A stretch of 64,000 nt of DNA from DASSUW01 sp963844405 (GCA_963844405.1 CAWJNZ010000002.1:1-64000); one strand, 5' to 3'. Numbered from the stretch's first letter, positions 32,447 to 42,068 are shown. Program-made: numbers and translations. Notes: a model not told the origin generated them from the sequence alone.

Positions 32447-33229
32447 ATGGAGACCGTGAACCTCGAGCGCCGCGACGGCGAGCTCCGCATCACGCTCAAC
32501 CGGCCGGACACCATGAACGCCTGGAACAAGCAGTTCGGCGCCGATCTGCTGGCCGCCGTCGAGGCGGCGCGCGAGGACGACGTGCGCGTCGTGGTCGTCA
32601 CCGGCGCCGGACGCGCGTTCTCGTCGGGGGCCGACCTGCGGGCCGGCTTCGACCCCACGCCGGAGGGCCACCCCGACGTCGAGTCCGTGCTGCACGGCGT
32701 CTACCACCCGATCATCACCGGCCTGCGCCAGCTCCCGAAGCCGGTGGTGGCCGCCGTCAACGGCCCCGCGGTCGGCATCGGCTGCTCGCTCGCGCTCGCG
32801 GCCGACCTGGTCGTGGCCCGCGAGTCGGCCTACTTCCTGCTGGCGTTCGTGAACATCGGGCTGGTCCCCGACGGCGGCTCGTCGCTCCTCCTCCCGGAGC
32901 GCATCGGGCTGGCGCGGGCGACCGAGATGGCGATGCTGGGTGAGCGGATACCGGCCAGGAAGGCGCTCGAGTGGGGCCTGGTCAACCGCGTGACGGCGGA
33001 CGACGAGCTGGAGGGCACGGTCGACGAGCTGGCGGCCCGCCTGGCGGCCGGCCCCACGCGCGCGTACGCCGGGATCAAGCGTCAGCTCAACCACTGGCTC
33101 TTCACCCGGATGGCGGAGCAGCTGGACCTCGAGGCGTCGATCCAGCAGCAGTCGGCCGCCTCCGGCGACTTCCTCGAGGGCGTGCAGGCGTTCCTGGAGA
33201 AGCGCCCGGCCGCCTTCTCGGGCCGGTGA
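32447..33229 (+). CDS. Enoyl-CoA hydratase/isomerase family protein
   Basis: 260 residues, crotonase fold. Key segments are FSSGADLRAGF (first oxyanion loop) and NGPAVGIGCSLALAADLVVA (second), then the catalytic region FVNIGLVPDGGSSLLLPERIG. The Gly/Asp pattern is nearer to the PaaG/enoyl-CoA isomerase branch than to classical hydratases with two catalytic glutamates. A TAGAAC hexamer 7 bases before the ATG is a possible leaderless -10. Monocistronic, followed by the cytochrome oxidase genes. Confidence 0.88.
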   Translation: METVNLERRDGELRITLNRPDTMNAWNKQFGADLLAAVEAAREDDVRVVVVTGAGRAFSSGADLRAGFDPTPEGHPDVESVLHGVYHPIITGLRQLPKPVVAAVNGPAVGIGCSLALAADLVVARESAYFLLAFVNIGLVPDGGSSLLLPERIGLARATEMAMLGERIPARKALEWGLVNRVTADDELEGTVDELAARLAAGPTRAYAGIKRQLNHWLFTRMAEQLDLEASIQQQSAASGDFLEGVQAFLEKRPAAFSGR

Positions 33230-33255
33230 GCCGCCGTTCCCCGGTGCGGCGTCCA

Positions 33256-33261
33256 TATACT
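33256..33261 (+). promoter_or_regulatory. -10 element of the first oxidase operon
   Basis: TATACT, a near-consensus -10, lies nine bases before the GTG of coxB. This predicts a leaderless or nearly leaderless mRNA. No clear -35 was recognised. Confidence 0.45.
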
Positions 33262-33270
33262 GCCGACGCC

Positions 33271-34191
33271 GTGAGGCCCGACCAGGAGACGAAGACGCGG
33301 CACCACCTTCGCAGGCTCGGCGCGGTGCTCGGTGCCGTGGTGCTCGGTGCGCTCGTGTTCGCTCCCGCCGCCTCTGCCGGCTGGTTCCTGCCCGAGTCGA
33401 ACGGCTCGCCGAACGCCGACGCGATCCGGACGCTCTACATCCTGATCGCGCTCATCGGCCTCGTCATCTTCATCGGGGTCGAGGGCCTGCTGGTCTACTC
33501 GATGTTCAAGTTCCGCGCCAAGCGCGGCCGGGTGGCGGCCCAGATCCACGGCAACACGCAGCTCGAGATCGGCTGGACGGTCGGCGCCGCGGCGATCCTG
33601 ATCTTCCTCACGGTCTTCACCTTCGTCCTGCTCGACGACGTCAAGAACCCCGCGGCCTCGCAGCTCGACGGCGAGGGCAACCCGATCGCCGCCAACACGA
33701 TCCTCGCCGCGACCGACCAGCCGTCGCCGCCCGGCGACGGCTTCACGCTGAACATCCGCGTGATCGGCGAGCAGTACGCCTGGAGCTTCTTCTATCCCCA
33801 GGAAGAGGGCCAGGACCGCGTCTACGCCTACAACGACATGTACGTGCCGATCGGTGCCACCGTCACGCTCGACGTGCAGTCGAAGGACGTGGCGCACTCG
33901 TGGTGGATCCCCGAGCTCGGCGGCAAGGCCGACGCGGTGCCCGGCTACACGAACAAGACGTGGTTCCAGATCCCGCTCGACGCGCTCGAGGAGGGCCAGG
34001 ACCGGGTGGTCTACGAAGGCCAGTGCGCCGAGCTCTGCGGCCGCAACCACGCCGACATGCTCGCCCGCGTCATCGGCCTGCCGTATGACGACTGGGTGCA
34101 GTGGCGCGAAGACAAGGCGCAGGAGCTGGCCGAGGCCCAGGAAGAGGCGTCGCAGGAGCGCGAGCCGGAACAGCCGGAGGAGGAGGGCTGA
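33271..34191 (+). CDS. coxB: Cytochrome c oxidase subunit II (aa3-type)
   Basis: 306 residues. After a signal-like first helix (LGAVLGAVVLGALVFAPAA) come two transmembrane helices and a periplasm-facing cupredoxin domain. The CuA ligands are all present: His in AHSWWIPELG, and CAELCGRNHADM with both cysteines, the Glu, His and Met. It accepts electrons from cytochrome c and passes them to subunit I. There is no fused cytochrome c. The last about 30 residues are an acidic Glu/Gln tail. It starts a three-gene operon; its stop overlaps the ctaD start (TGATG). Confidence 0.95.
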   Translation: MRPDQETKTRHHLRRLGAVLGAVVLGALVFAPAASAGWFLPESNGSPNADAIRTLYILIALIGLVIFIGVEGLLVYSMFKFRAKRGRVAAQIHGNTQLEIGWTVGAAAILIFLTVFTFVLLDDVKNPAASQLDGEGNPIAANTILAATDQPSPPGDGFTLNIRVIGEQYAWSFFYPQEEGQDRVYAYNDMYVPIGATVTLDVQSKDVAHSWWIPELGGKADAVPGYTNKTWFQIPLDALEEGQDRVVYEGQCAELCGRNHADMLARVIGLPYDDWVQWREDKAQELAEAQEEASQEREPEQPEEEG

Positions 34192-35879
34192 TGGCGGTCA
34201 TCACGGGCACCGCGAGGCCGCAGATCATCGCCCACGAGGTCGAGCGCCCGCGGCGTGGCTGGGTGACGTGGCTGACCACGACCGACCACAAGAAGATCGG
34301 GATCATGTACCTCCTCACGGTGCTGGTCTTCTTCGTCATCGGCGGCGTCGAGGCGCTGCTGATGCGGACCCAGCTCGGCGTTCCGGAGAACACCTTCCTG
34401 ACGCCCGAGAAGTACAACGAGATCATGACCATGCACGGGACGACGATGGTCTTCCTCGTCGTCGTCCCGGTCTGGGCGGGCTTCGCGAACTACTTCCTGC
34501 CGCTGATGATCGGCGCGCGCGACGTCGCCTTCCCGCGGCTGAACGCGTGGTCGTACTGGATGTTCCTGTTCGGCGGCATCGCGCTCTACGCGTCGCTCTT
34601 CTTCACGCCGCCCGAGGCGGGCTGGACCTCCTACGTGCCGCTCTCGCTGAAGGAGTTCTCGCCCTCCAACGGCCAGGAGGCCTGGATCTACATGGTCCAC
34701 CTCACCGGCCTGGCCTCGATCATCGGCGCGATCAACTTCATCGCCACGATCCACAACATGCGCGCGCCGGGCATGGGCTGGGGCCGCATGCCGCTGTTCG
34801 TGTGGACGATCCTCATCTACGCCTACCTGATCATCCTGGCGCTGACGTCGCTGGCCGCCACGGTCACGATGCTGCTGCTGGATCGCAACTTCGGGACCGA
34901 GTTCTTCGATCCCACCGAGGGCGGCTCGGCGCTGCTGTGGCAGCACCTGTTCTGGTTCTTCGGCCACCCCGAGGTCTACATCCTCGTGCTGCCGGCCTTC
35001 GGCGTGTTCTCCGAGGTCCTGCCGGTGTTCGCGCGCAAGCCGATCTTCGGCTACAAGGCGATCGCCGCGGCCACCGCCGGCATCGCCTTCCTCGGCATGC
35101 TCGTGTGGGCGCACCACATGTTCACGACGCCGATGAGCACGGTGGTGCTGGCCTTCTTCATGCTCTCGAGCTTCCTGATCGCGGTGCCGACCGGCGTGAA
35201 GATCTTCAACTGGATCGCGACGCTGTGGCGCGGCACGGTCGAGTGGCGCGTGCCGCTGCTGTTCTGCGTCGGCGGCATCGCGACGTTCCTGATGGGCGGC
35301 ATCACCGGCATCTTCCTGGCCGTCTTCCCGGTCGACTGGCAGCTGCACGACACGTACTTCGTCGTCGCCCACTTCCATTACACGGCGTTCGGCGCCTCCG
35401 CCTTCGCGATGGTCGCGGCGCTCTACTACTGGTTCCCGAAGATGACGGGCCGGCTCATGTCGGAGGGCCTCGGCAAGGTCTCGTTCGTCCTCTTCTTCGT
35501 CGGCTTCCACCTGACGTTCCTCATCCAGCACTCGGCCGGGCTCGACGGCATGCCGCGGCGCATCTACGAGTACCAGGAGGAGGGCTGGACGATCATGAAC
35601 CTGATCTCCACGATCGGGGCCTACGTGCTGGCGCTCAGCGTCCTGCTGACGATCGTCAACGTCGTGCGGTCGCTCAAGAAGGGCCCGATCGCCGGCCCGG
35701 ACCCGTGGAAGGCGAACACGCTCGAGTGGTTCACGCCGTCGCCGCCGCCGGAGAACAACTTCGACGTGGTCCCGCGCGTGCGCTCGGTCGAGCCGATGAA
35801 GGACATCCGGCGCCAGATCGAGCGCCAGACCGGGGTGCCGCAGCGCTTCGAGGCCGGCAAGCCGATGGTGCGCACGTAG
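34191..35879 (+). CDS. ctaD: Cytochrome c oxidase subunit I, A1-type
   Basis: 562 residues, twelve transmembrane helices. Ligands of heme a, heme a3 and CuB are visible: MTMHGTTM (low-spin heme His), FFGHPEVYILVLPAFG (CuB His cross-linked to Tyr, with the D-channel Glu intact), WAHHMFTT (CuB His pair), and VVAHFHYTAFG (heme a3/heme a His). The GHPEVY motif places it in the A1 group of heme-copper oxidases. It reduces O2 to water and pumps protons. Subunit III is not in this operon and may be shared with the second oxidase operon or lie elsewhere. Confidence 0.95.
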   Translation: MAVITGTARPQIIAHEVERPRRGWVTWLTTTDHKKIGIMYLLTVLVFFVIGGVEALLMRTQLGVPENTFLTPEKYNEIMTMHGTTMVFLVVVPVWAGFANYFLPLMIGARDVAFPRLNAWSYWMFLFGGIALYASLFFTPPEAGWTSYVPLSLKEFSPSNGQEAWIYMVHLTGLASIIGAINFIATIHNMRAPGMGWGRMPLFVWTILIYAYLIILALTSLAATVTMLLLDRNFGTEFFDPTEGGSALLWQHLFWFFGHPEVYILVLPAFGVFSEVLPVFARKPIFGYKAIAAATAGIAFLGMLVWAHHMFTTPMSTVVLAFFMLSSFLIAVPTGVKIFNWIATLWRGTVEWRVPLLFCVGGIATFLMGGITGIFLAVFPVDWQLHDTYFVVAHFHYTAFGASAFAMVAALYYWFPKMTGRLMSEGLGKVSFVLFFVGFHLTFLIQHSAGLDGMPRRIYEYQEEGWTIMNLISTIGAYVLALSVLLTIVNVVRSLKKGPIAGPDPWKANTLEWFTPSPPPENNFDVVPRVRSVEPMKDIRRQIERQTGVPQRFEAGKPMVRT

Positions 35880-36785
35880 ATGGAGGCCTCGCGCGCCACC
35901 ACGGCGACCGCCGCGCCCGTCGAGCTGAGCCAGGTCCTCGCCGACTACGTCACGCTCACGAAGCCCAAGGTGCAGCTGCTGCTGCTCCTGACGACGGTGA
36001 CGACGATGTACGTGGCCGGCGACCCGTCGGCCTCGCTCGTGGCGCTGACGGTGATCGGCGGGTCGCTGTCGGCGGGCGGCGCCGCCGCGGTCAACCACTA
36101 CTGGGACCGCGACATCGACGCGCAGATGGCCCGCACGGCCACCCGCCCCGTGCCCTCGGGCCGCGTGCGCCCGCGCTCGGCGCTGATCTACGGGCTGGTG
36201 CTCGCCGCGCTGTCGTTCCTGGTGCTGGCCACCACGGTCAACCTGCTGTCGGCGTTCCTGGCGCTGAGCGGGTTCCTCGGCTACGTCTTCGTCTACACGA
36301 TCTGGCTCAAGCGCTCGACGCCGCAGAACATCGTCATCGGCGGCGCCGCGGGGGCCGTGCCGCCGCTGGTCGGCTGGGCGGCGGTGACCGGCGGGCTCGA
36401 TCCCGCCGCGCTGTACCTGTTCGCGATCGTCTTCTACTGGACCCCGCCGCACTTCTGGGCGCTGTCGCTGCTGATGAAGGACGAGTACGCGCGCGTGGGC
36501 GTGCCGATGATGCCCGTCGTGCACGGCGAGGCCGAGACGCGCCGCCAGATCCTGCTCTACACGGTGCTGCTCGGCGTGCTGACCCTGCTTCCTGTGGTCT
36601 TCGGCTTCTTCGGCGCCATCTACGCGGCCGCAGCCGTGCTGCTCGGCGGCGCCTTCCTGACGTTGTCGATTCGGCTGCAGCGGCGCGCAGACCGCCGGAG
36701 CGCCCTGCGCACCTATCTCTTCTCGCTCGCCTACCTCGCCCTGCTGTTCGTGGCGATGGTGGTCGACGCGCAGCTGCTCGGCTGA
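35880..36785 (+). CDS. ctaB: Protoheme IX farnesyltransferase
   Basis: 301 residues, membrane-bound UbiA-family prenyltransferase that turns heme B into heme O for the oxidases. The first Asp-rich motif is in NHYWDRDIDAQMARTATRPVPSG, described by its core DRDIDAQM, and the second region in KRSTPQNIVIGGAAGAVPPLVGW. About nine helices. The ATG lies directly after the ctaD stop, so all three genes are co-transcribed. CtaA (heme A synthase) is not in the window. Confidence 0.94.
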   Translation: MEASRATTATAAPVELSQVLADYVTLTKPKVQLLLLLTTVTTMYVAGDPSASLVALTVIGGSLSAGGAAAVNHYWDRDIDAQMARTATRPVPSGRVRPRSALIYGLVLAALSFLVLATTVNLLSAFLALSGFLGYVFVYTIWLKRSTPQNIVIGGAAGAVPPLVGWAAVTGGLDPAALYLFAIVFYWTPPHFWALSLLMKDEYARVGVPMMPVVHGEAETRRQILLYTVLLGVLTLLPVVFGFFGAIYAAAAVLLGGAFLTLSIRLQRRADRRSALRTYLFSLAYLALLFVAMVVDAQLLG

Positions 36786-36789
36786 ACGC

Positions 36790-38169
36790 CTACGGGCGCA
36801 CGGTGAACGCCGAGCCGTCGATCGTGCTCGCCGCGACCGCGTAGAGCGCCCCCGACGAGGTGGCGACGACCACCGCGTCGGCGGAGCCCGCGGCCTCGCA
36901 CGACACGGATGTCACGGTGCCGAGGGCGCTCGTGTCGATCCGCGACACGCGGGTGCGGGCCTCGTCGGTGACGAAGAGCTGCTGCGCCACCTCGCGCCGA
37001 TCCGCCATGGAGGCGAAGAGGATCCGGCCTGACGGCAGCATGCACGTCCTCAGGGCGCCGAACCGCGTCCTGACCATGGGCCCGAGGCGCGTGAAGCGCA
37101 GCGTCCGCGGGTTGAAGCTCACCGCCGTGCCGTTCGAGCCCGCGAACACCAGCGCGGGTGCGAACGGGCTCCAGCGCGAGAGCGGCATGCCTTCGAAGAT
37201 CCGAAACCCGCCGTACCCGCCCGGACGCGGGCGGAAGGCGCGGCTGTAGCGACCGGTCCGGGTGTTGATCAGGGTCGCTTCGCGCACATCGAACCGGGTG
37301 ATGACCTGCTCGCCGTCCGGGCTGACCGCGTCGAGGCCGATGCCGTGGTCGCGCGTGCCACCCGGCAGGGAGAACCGAGGGGTGGACGGGCCGCCGACGG
37401 TCACGCCGACGTTGGTGAACTTGTGCGGGGCCCTGCGGGCGCGGATGACCATCATGGTCGCGGTGCCGGCGTCGGACGCGACGCACTCGGGTCCGAGCGA
37501 GGTCACGTTGGTCGACAGACGCGAGCGCCGCACCTTCAACCCGGCGCGCGGATCGACCACCGTCACCTCGGATGTCCACTGCGACTTCGAGCGGCGCACC
37601 GGCGTGCAGAGTGCGAACACGCGGCCGCTCTGCGAAACCGGCCATGTGGCGTAGCCGCTGCGGCTCTGCGCCACGACGTCCGTCGTCGTCGCCCCGGGCG
37701 CGGCGGACAGGATCACCCGCGGTCGGTCGACCCTGCCGTCGCGACACCGCCCCAGGCGGATGAGCACCCGTCCGTCGTCGGCCACCGTCAGCCCGTCGAT
37801 GCCGTACCGGGCGTACCGCGCCGGAAGCTGCAGCTCGCGCGCGCCGCCGACGGCGTCGCTCGTCGCCGCGCGGATGCGGGGACGGCACGATCGCGTGCTC
37901 CACACGAGGTGCCTGCCCGACGGCGACTGGCTCGCCTGCCGCAGCGCCGCGCCGGGAAGCTCCACCACCGCACCGGTCGTCGTGTCCACCGACACGGCGG
38001 CCCGGCCGGTTGAGAGGAGGACCCGCCCCGCGTCCGCCGACACGCCGGCGATGCCGTCGAGCGGATCCGCGCCGGCCGGCACGTCCGCGACCTTGCGTGC
38101 CTCGCCGGCGGTCGCAGCGGCGGGGAACAGAGCGAGAGAGAAGAGTCCGAGCGCGAGCCACCGAAGCAT
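36790..38169 (-). CDS. Secreted WD40/beta-propeller-like protein
   Basis: 459 residues. A signal peptide (about residues 1-21, WLALGLFSLALFPAAATA) is followed by repeated short beta-strand units with SPSGRHLVWS, SPDGEQVITRF and SRWSPFAPALVFAGS. These look like the blades of a TolB/WD40-type propeller, which usually bind proteins or peptides outside the membrane. No catalytic residues are evident. The 3' end lies five bases from the convergent ctaB stop. Function unknown; the propeller call is by pattern only. Confidence 0.6.
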   Translation of the reverse strand: MLRWLALGLFSLALFPAAATAGEARKVADVPAGADPLDGIAGVSADAGRVLLSTGRAAVSVDTTTGAVVELPGAALRQASQSPSGRHLVWSTRSCRPRIRAATSDAVGGARELQLPARYARYGIDGLTVADDGRVLIRLGRCRDGRVDRPRVILSAAPGATTTDVVAQSRSGYATWPVSQSGRVFALCTPVRRSKSQWTSEVTVVDPRAGLKVRRSRLSTNVTSLGPECVASDAGTATMMVIRARRAPHKFTNVGVTVGGPSTPRFSLPGGTRDHGIGLDAVSPDGEQVITRFDVREATLINTRTGRYSRAFRPRPGGYGGFRIFEGMPLSRWSPFAPALVFAGSNGTAVSFNPRTLRFTRLGPMVRTRFGALRTCMLPSGRILFASMADRREVAQQLFVTDEARTRVSRIDTSALGTVTSVSCEAAGSADAVVVATSSGALYAVAASTIDGSAFTVRP

Positions 38170-38254
38170 GACGCGCGATCCTAGGCACGACCTCGGTCCA
38201 TCCCCACCCGGACATTCGTCCAGAAAGTTGGACCAAGGCGCCCCGGAACGACGA

Positions 38255-38280
38255 CGGCCGCGGGGCGAACCCCGCGGCCG
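38255..38280 (-). terminator. Hairpin terminator after the MMPL gene
   Basis: An 11-bp perfect GC stem (CGGCCGCGGGG with its complement) closes a CGAA tetraloop, 23 bases past the MMPL stop. No U-tract follows, the usual actinobacterial style. Confidence 0.65.
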
Positions 38281-38302
38281 GTCCAGCGAATCGTCGTAGC
38301 GC

Positions 38303-40516
38303 CTAGGCCGGGGCGACCTCCGGCTCGTGCTCGAACTTCGGCAGCCAGTTCAGGCCCTTGGGCAGGTACCAGTTGCGCTTGCCGAGCAGCTTCATCGTGG
38401 CCGGCAGCAGGACCGCGCGCACGATGGTGGCGTCGATGAGGATGGCCGCGGCGAGGCCGACGCCCATCTGCTTCATGGTCTGGTCGGACCCGGTCGCGAA
38501 CATCGCGAACGTGAAGACCATGACCGCGGCGGCGCTGGTGATGATGCTCGCCGTGGACTTGATGCCGTGCGCCACGGCGTTGTCGGTGGACATCCCGCGG
38601 TCGACCGCCTCGCGCACCCGGCTCAGCACGAAGACGTGGTAGTCCATCGAGAGGCCGAAGAGGATCACGAAGAGGAACAGCGGGAGCCAGGACGCGATGC
38701 CTCCGACCGACTCGAAGCCGAGCAGCTTCTCACCGTGGCCGTCCTGGAAGACGAGCTTCAGGATGCCGTAGGCCGCGCCGACCGAGAGCAGGTTGAGGAT
38801 GATCGCCTTGATCGGCACCACGATCGAGCGGAACGTGACCAGCAGCAGGATGAAGGCCAGGCTGAGCACGAACGCGAACACGATCGGGAGGTGGGACTTC
38901 ATCGTGTCGAGGAAGTCCTTCGAGCCGGCGGTCATGCCGCCCACCGCGGTCTCGGTGCCGGCCACCTTGTTGATGGTGGAGGGCACGATGTCCTCGCGCA
39001 GCGTCTCGAGCGAGGCCTGCGAGGCCGCGTTGTTGCCGTCGCCGTCGATGGACATGGCCACCATGGCGACCGTCTTGTCGGGGCTGATCTCGACCGACGT
39101 CGGCTCGTGCAGCTTGCCGGTGGCGATCGCCCGCTCCTGGAGGTCGGCGATGCCGGCCTCGACCTGGGGCGAGGTGACGTCCTTGGCCTTGATGACGGCG
39201 ACGGCCGGCACGCTGCCGCCCGGGAACGCGGCATCGATGCGGTCGTACGTCTGCATGATCGGCTCGTCGCGGGACATGCTCTCCATGCCCGGGTCCTTGA
39301 GGGTCATGCCGAGCGCCGGGATCGTCAGGGCGACCAGCAGGCCGCCGGCGAGGACCGCCGAGACCAGCGGGCGCTTGAGGACGCGGTCGAGGATCGCTCC
39401 CCACACGCGGGACTCGCCCTTGTTGCGGTGACGGCGCTTGAGGATGAACGGCAGGCGGCCCTTCTCGAGCCAGCCCTTCTGGCCGAGGTAGGACAGGATG
39501 GCGGGCAGGACGGTGAGCGAGCCGATGATGGCGACGCCGACGACGAGGATGCTGCCGATCCCGAAGGAGACGAAGATCGGGTTGCCCGAGAAGAACATGC
39601 CGCCCATCGCGGCCATCACGGTGAGGCCGGAGATGAGCACGGCGCGGCCGGAGGTCGCCGCGGCGACGTCGAGCGCGTCGGCGGCGGACCGACCCTTGTC
39701 CTTCTCCTCCATCATCCGGCGCATGTAGAACATCGCGTAGTCGACGCCGACGGCGAGGCCGACGAGCATCACGACCTGCGCGACCGCGGGATGAAGGCCG
39801 GAGAGCTGGCTGACGGGCCCGAGCAGGCCGACGGTGGCGCCGACCGAGGTGAGGCCGAGCAGCAGCGGGACGCCGGCGGCGACGATGGCGCCGAAGGCGA
39901 GCAGCAGGATGATCAGCGTGGCCGCGAAGGACAGCTGCATGGACTTCGCCTCGTCGGCGGCCTCCTGCTTGGAGAGCGCGTGGCGCTCGGACGCGCCGCC
40001 GTACTCCTCGACGCGCAGCTCAGGATGGGACTTCTGGACGGCGGCGACGGCGGCGAGCGGCGCCTCGGCCGACTCGATCAGCTTCTCCTCGTCCTCTTCG
40101 ACGTCGGGGAGGCTGAAGTTGACGACCACGGAGCGGCCGTCCTTGGAGACGGTGTCGGCGCGATCGGCCTTGTTCAGCGGGCTGTGGAGGTCGGTGACGC
40201 CGTCGATGCGCTCGAGGCGCTGTACGGTGTCCTTGACGGCCGCGGTCACCTGAGGATCGTCGGACTTGATCGAGCCCTTGCCCTGGATGAGGATCTGCTC
40301 GCCGACGCTCTCGGGGAAGTCGGCGGACTCCATCATCTGCATCGAGCGCTTGGACTCGCCGTTGGCCATGTCGGCCTGCGGCAGGTCGGCCATGCCGACG
40401 CTCCTGCCGGCGAAGGTGGCGAGCACGACGAAGAGGATCCATCCGAGGATGGCGGTCTTACGGTGCTGTGCGCTCCAGCGTCCAGCACGCGCAGCGAGAT
40501 TTCGTGGGGAGGTCAT
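38303..40516 (-). CDS. MMPL/RND-family transporter
   Basis: 737 residues, about twelve transmembrane helices in two halves, each with a large loop after the first helix. Family marks are VGLAVGVDYAMFYMRRMMEE in the first half and LFGLSMDYHVFVLSRVREAV in the second, the paired Asp-Tyr proton-relay helices of MMPL proteins, which export lipids or drugs. I chose ATG 40516 (MTSPRNLAARAGRW), where the first helix begins; the upstream part of the open frame is Arg/Pro-rich. The upstream 140 bases contain a GCAGGG/CCCTGC hairpin (about 40535-40566). Substrate unknown. Confidence 0.9.
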   Translation of the reverse strand: MTSPRNLAARAGRWSAQHRKTAILGWILFVVLATFAGRSVGMADLPQADMANGESKRSMQMMESADFPESVGEQILIQGKGSIKSDDPQVTAAVKDTVQRLERIDGVTDLHSPLNKADRADTVSKDGRSVVVNFSLPDVEEDEEKLIESAEAPLAAVAAVQKSHPELRVEEYGGASERHALSKQEAADEAKSMQLSFAATLIILLLAFGAIVAAGVPLLLGLTSVGATVGLLGPVSQLSGLHPAVAQVVMLVGLAVGVDYAMFYMRRMMEEKDKGRSAADALDVAAATSGRAVLISGLTVMAAMGGMFFSGNPIFVSFGIGSILVVGVAIIGSLTVLPAILSYLGQKGWLEKGRLPFILKRRHRNKGESRVWGAILDRVLKRPLVSAVLAGGLLVALTIPALGMTLKDPGMESMSRDEPIMQTYDRIDAAFPGGSVPAVAVIKAKDVTSPQVEAGIADLQERAIATGKLHEPTSVEISPDKTVAMVAMSIDGDGNNAASQASLETLREDIVPSTINKVAGTETAVGGMTAGSKDFLDTMKSHLPIVFAFVLSLAFILLLVTFRSIVVPIKAIILNLLSVGAAYGILKLVFQDGHGEKLLGFESVGGIASWLPLFLFVILFGLSMDYHVFVLSRVREAVDRGMSTDNAVAHGIKSTASIITSAAAVMVFTFAMFATGSDQTMKQMGVGLAAAILIDATIVRAVLLPATMKLLGKRNWYLPKGLNWLPKFEHEPEVAPA

Positions 40517-40655
40517 GCCAGGGAATGTCCCAGCGCAGGGCTGCCCGTCCCAACAGGGCACCCTGCGTGCACGAGTGCGGCCTGGGGCCGAGCCCGGGTA
40601 CGGCGATGGACGTGCGCGCGGTGCGGTCTGTGCCGCCCGCCGGTGCGGGTAGCAC

Positions 40656-41279
40656 CTAGCTCCGCGCGGGCGGCCCCAGGTAGCGCACCACGGCGGCGAG
40701 CGCATCGTCGGTCCCCTTGCCGTGCTTCGCGAGCACGCGCTCGGCCAGCTCCTGGGCGCCGACGCCCGAGGCCAGCGAGACCGAGAAGTCGGCGGTCACA
40801 CCGTCGGTGGCGAGCACCACCGCGTCGCCCGGCGCGAGCGGGACCGTGCCGAGCCGGACCTGCGGCAGGTTGTAGCCGACCACGCCGCCGAGGACGACCG
40901 GCGAGTCGTGGCGAGCGTCCACGCCCGCGCCGGCGCGCACGAAGCGCGCCTCGACGTTGCCGACCCCCGTCCACGTCATCGCGCGCCGCTCGAGGTCGAA
41001 CCACGCAAGCGTCATCACGGCGCCGCGCGTGCGCCGCAGCTCGGTGTGGCAGAGCTCGAGCAGCTCCTGCGGCTCGCGCTCGACCTCCCGGCGCAGCACC
41101 TCGGCCGCCGCCTCCGCGGCGTCGGCCGCCGGGTCACCGTGACCGAGGCCGTCGATCACCGCCACCAGGCCGCCGCGCGCGGACGGCGCGAACACCGCCA
41201 GGTCGCCGGAGCGACCCTCCCCCTCGTGCGCCAGCCCCGCCACGCCGCGCTCGAGCACAAGCGGCCAGGGCGCGCTCAT
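40656..41279 (-). CDS. rsbX: RsbX-like PP2C-type phosphatase
   Basis: 207 residues. A compact SpoIIE/PP2C domain with IDGLGHGDPAADAAEAA (metal-binding Asp-Gly), VGNVEARF and LATDGVTADF. The short length and last place in a stressosome operon fit RsbX, which removes phosphates from RsbS and RsbR to reset the stressosome. The start ATG 41279 overlaps the rsbT stop (ATGA). Identification as RsbX depends on both the fold and the neighbours. Confidence 0.85.
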   Translation of the reverse strand: MSAPWPLVLERGVAGLAHEGEGRSGDLAVFAPSARGGLVAVIDGLGHGDPAADAAEAAAEVLRREVEREPQELLELCHTELRRTRGAVMTLAWFDLERRAMTWTGVGNVEARFVRAGAGVDARHDSPVVLGGVVGYNLPQVRLGTVPLAPGDAVVLATDGVTADFSVSLASGVGAQELAERVLAKHGKGTDDALAAVVRYLGPPARS

Positions 41280-41704
41280 GCTGCCCGCGCGTTCTCCCGT
41301 TCCCACATGACGAGGGTCACCTTGGTCCCCCGCCCGGGTGCCGTCTCGATGTGGAACTCGTGGACCAGCCGGCGGGCCCCCGGCAGCCCGAGCCCCAGTC
41401 CCCCGCCGCTGGTGTAGCCGTCCTGCAGCGCCTGCTCGACGTTCTCGATGCCGGGCCCCTCGTCGCGCGCGATCACGCGGATGCCGCGCCGGCCGGCTTT
41501 GTCGCGGATGACGGCCAGCAGCACCTCGCCGCGCTTGGCGTACGTGGTGATGTTGCGCGCGACCTCCGAGATCGCGGTGGCCAGCAGGGTCTGGTCGGTG
41601 CTGGTGAGCTCGAGCCCCGAGGCCATCGCCCGCGCATGCTGCCGGGCGGTGACCACGTCGGCGTCGGATTCGATCGGGATCACCGACTCGTGGTCATCCG
41701 CCAC
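41276..41704 (-). CDS. rsbT: Anti-sigma factor-type Ser/Thr kinase RsbT
   Basis: 142 residues of the GHKL ATPase fold. The N-box is AISEVARNITTYAKRG, the G1 box DEGPGIENVEQALQDG and the G2 box SGGGLGLGLPGARRL. RsbT phosphorylates RsbR and RsbS in the stressosome, is then released, and activates the RsbU phosphatase. It overlaps rsbS by 11 bases and rsbX by 4. The RsbU target is encoded first in this same operon. Confidence 0.9.
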   Translation of the reverse strand: MADDHESVIPIESDADVVTARQHARAMASGLELTSTDQTLLATAISEVARNITTYAKRGEVLLAVIRDKAGRRGIRVIARDEGPGIENVEQALQDGYTSGGGLGLGLPGARRLVHEFHIETAPGRGTKVTLVMWERENARAA

Positions 41705-42068
41705 CGTCGCCGGCCTCCTTCCAGGGCCGCGTCAGCAGCGCGAGCCCCTCCTCGAGGTCGAGGGCGGTGAGCACGTCCTCGAAGCTCATGCCGAGCTGCA
41801 CCATCGCGAACGCGACCTCCGGCTGGATGCCGACGATCACGGTCGTCGCGCCGCGCAGGCGCGTCATGCGGGCGATCCCCTGCAGCGAGCGCGACACGAA
41901 CGAGTCCATCACGTCGAGCGCCGTGACGTCGACGATGATGCCGCGCGACCGGTGGCGCGTGACCTGCGCCATCACGTCGTCCTGCAGCTGCAGGACGTCC
42001 GAGTCGGTCAGGGCCGCCTGGATCGTGGCGATCAGGAACGGCCCCTGCTTGAGGATCGGGACGGCCAC
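41694..42068 (-). CDS. rsbS: Stressosome scaffold RsbS (STAS domain)
   Basis: 124 residues, a single STAS domain, from GTG 42068. The phosphorylation site is S56 in TALDVMDSFVSRSL, matching Ser59 of Bacillus RsbS. It forms the core of the stressosome with RsbR and holds RsbT until phosphorylated. Its GTG overlaps the rsbR stop by one base (TAGTG). The C-terminus (PWKEAGDGGG) extends over the rsbT start. Confidence 0.9.
   Translation of the reverse strand: MAVPILKQGPFLIATIQAALTDSDVLQLQDDVMAQVTRHRSRGIIVDVTALDVMDSFVSRSLQGIARMTRLRGATTVIVGIQPEVAFAMVQLGMSFEDVLTALDLEEGLALLTRPWKEAGDGGG

Noticed and set aside
34011..36524. Long minus-strand open frame opposite ctaD and ctaB
   Set aside because: The plus strand encodes clear oxidase subunits; the opposite product is Arg/Glu/His-rich and lacks motifs.
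38327..41770. Very long plus-strand open frame (over 1,100 codons)
   Set aside because: Antisense of the MMPL, rsbX and rsbT genes; its product is His/Asp/Arg-rich with no domain, a GC-bias artefact.
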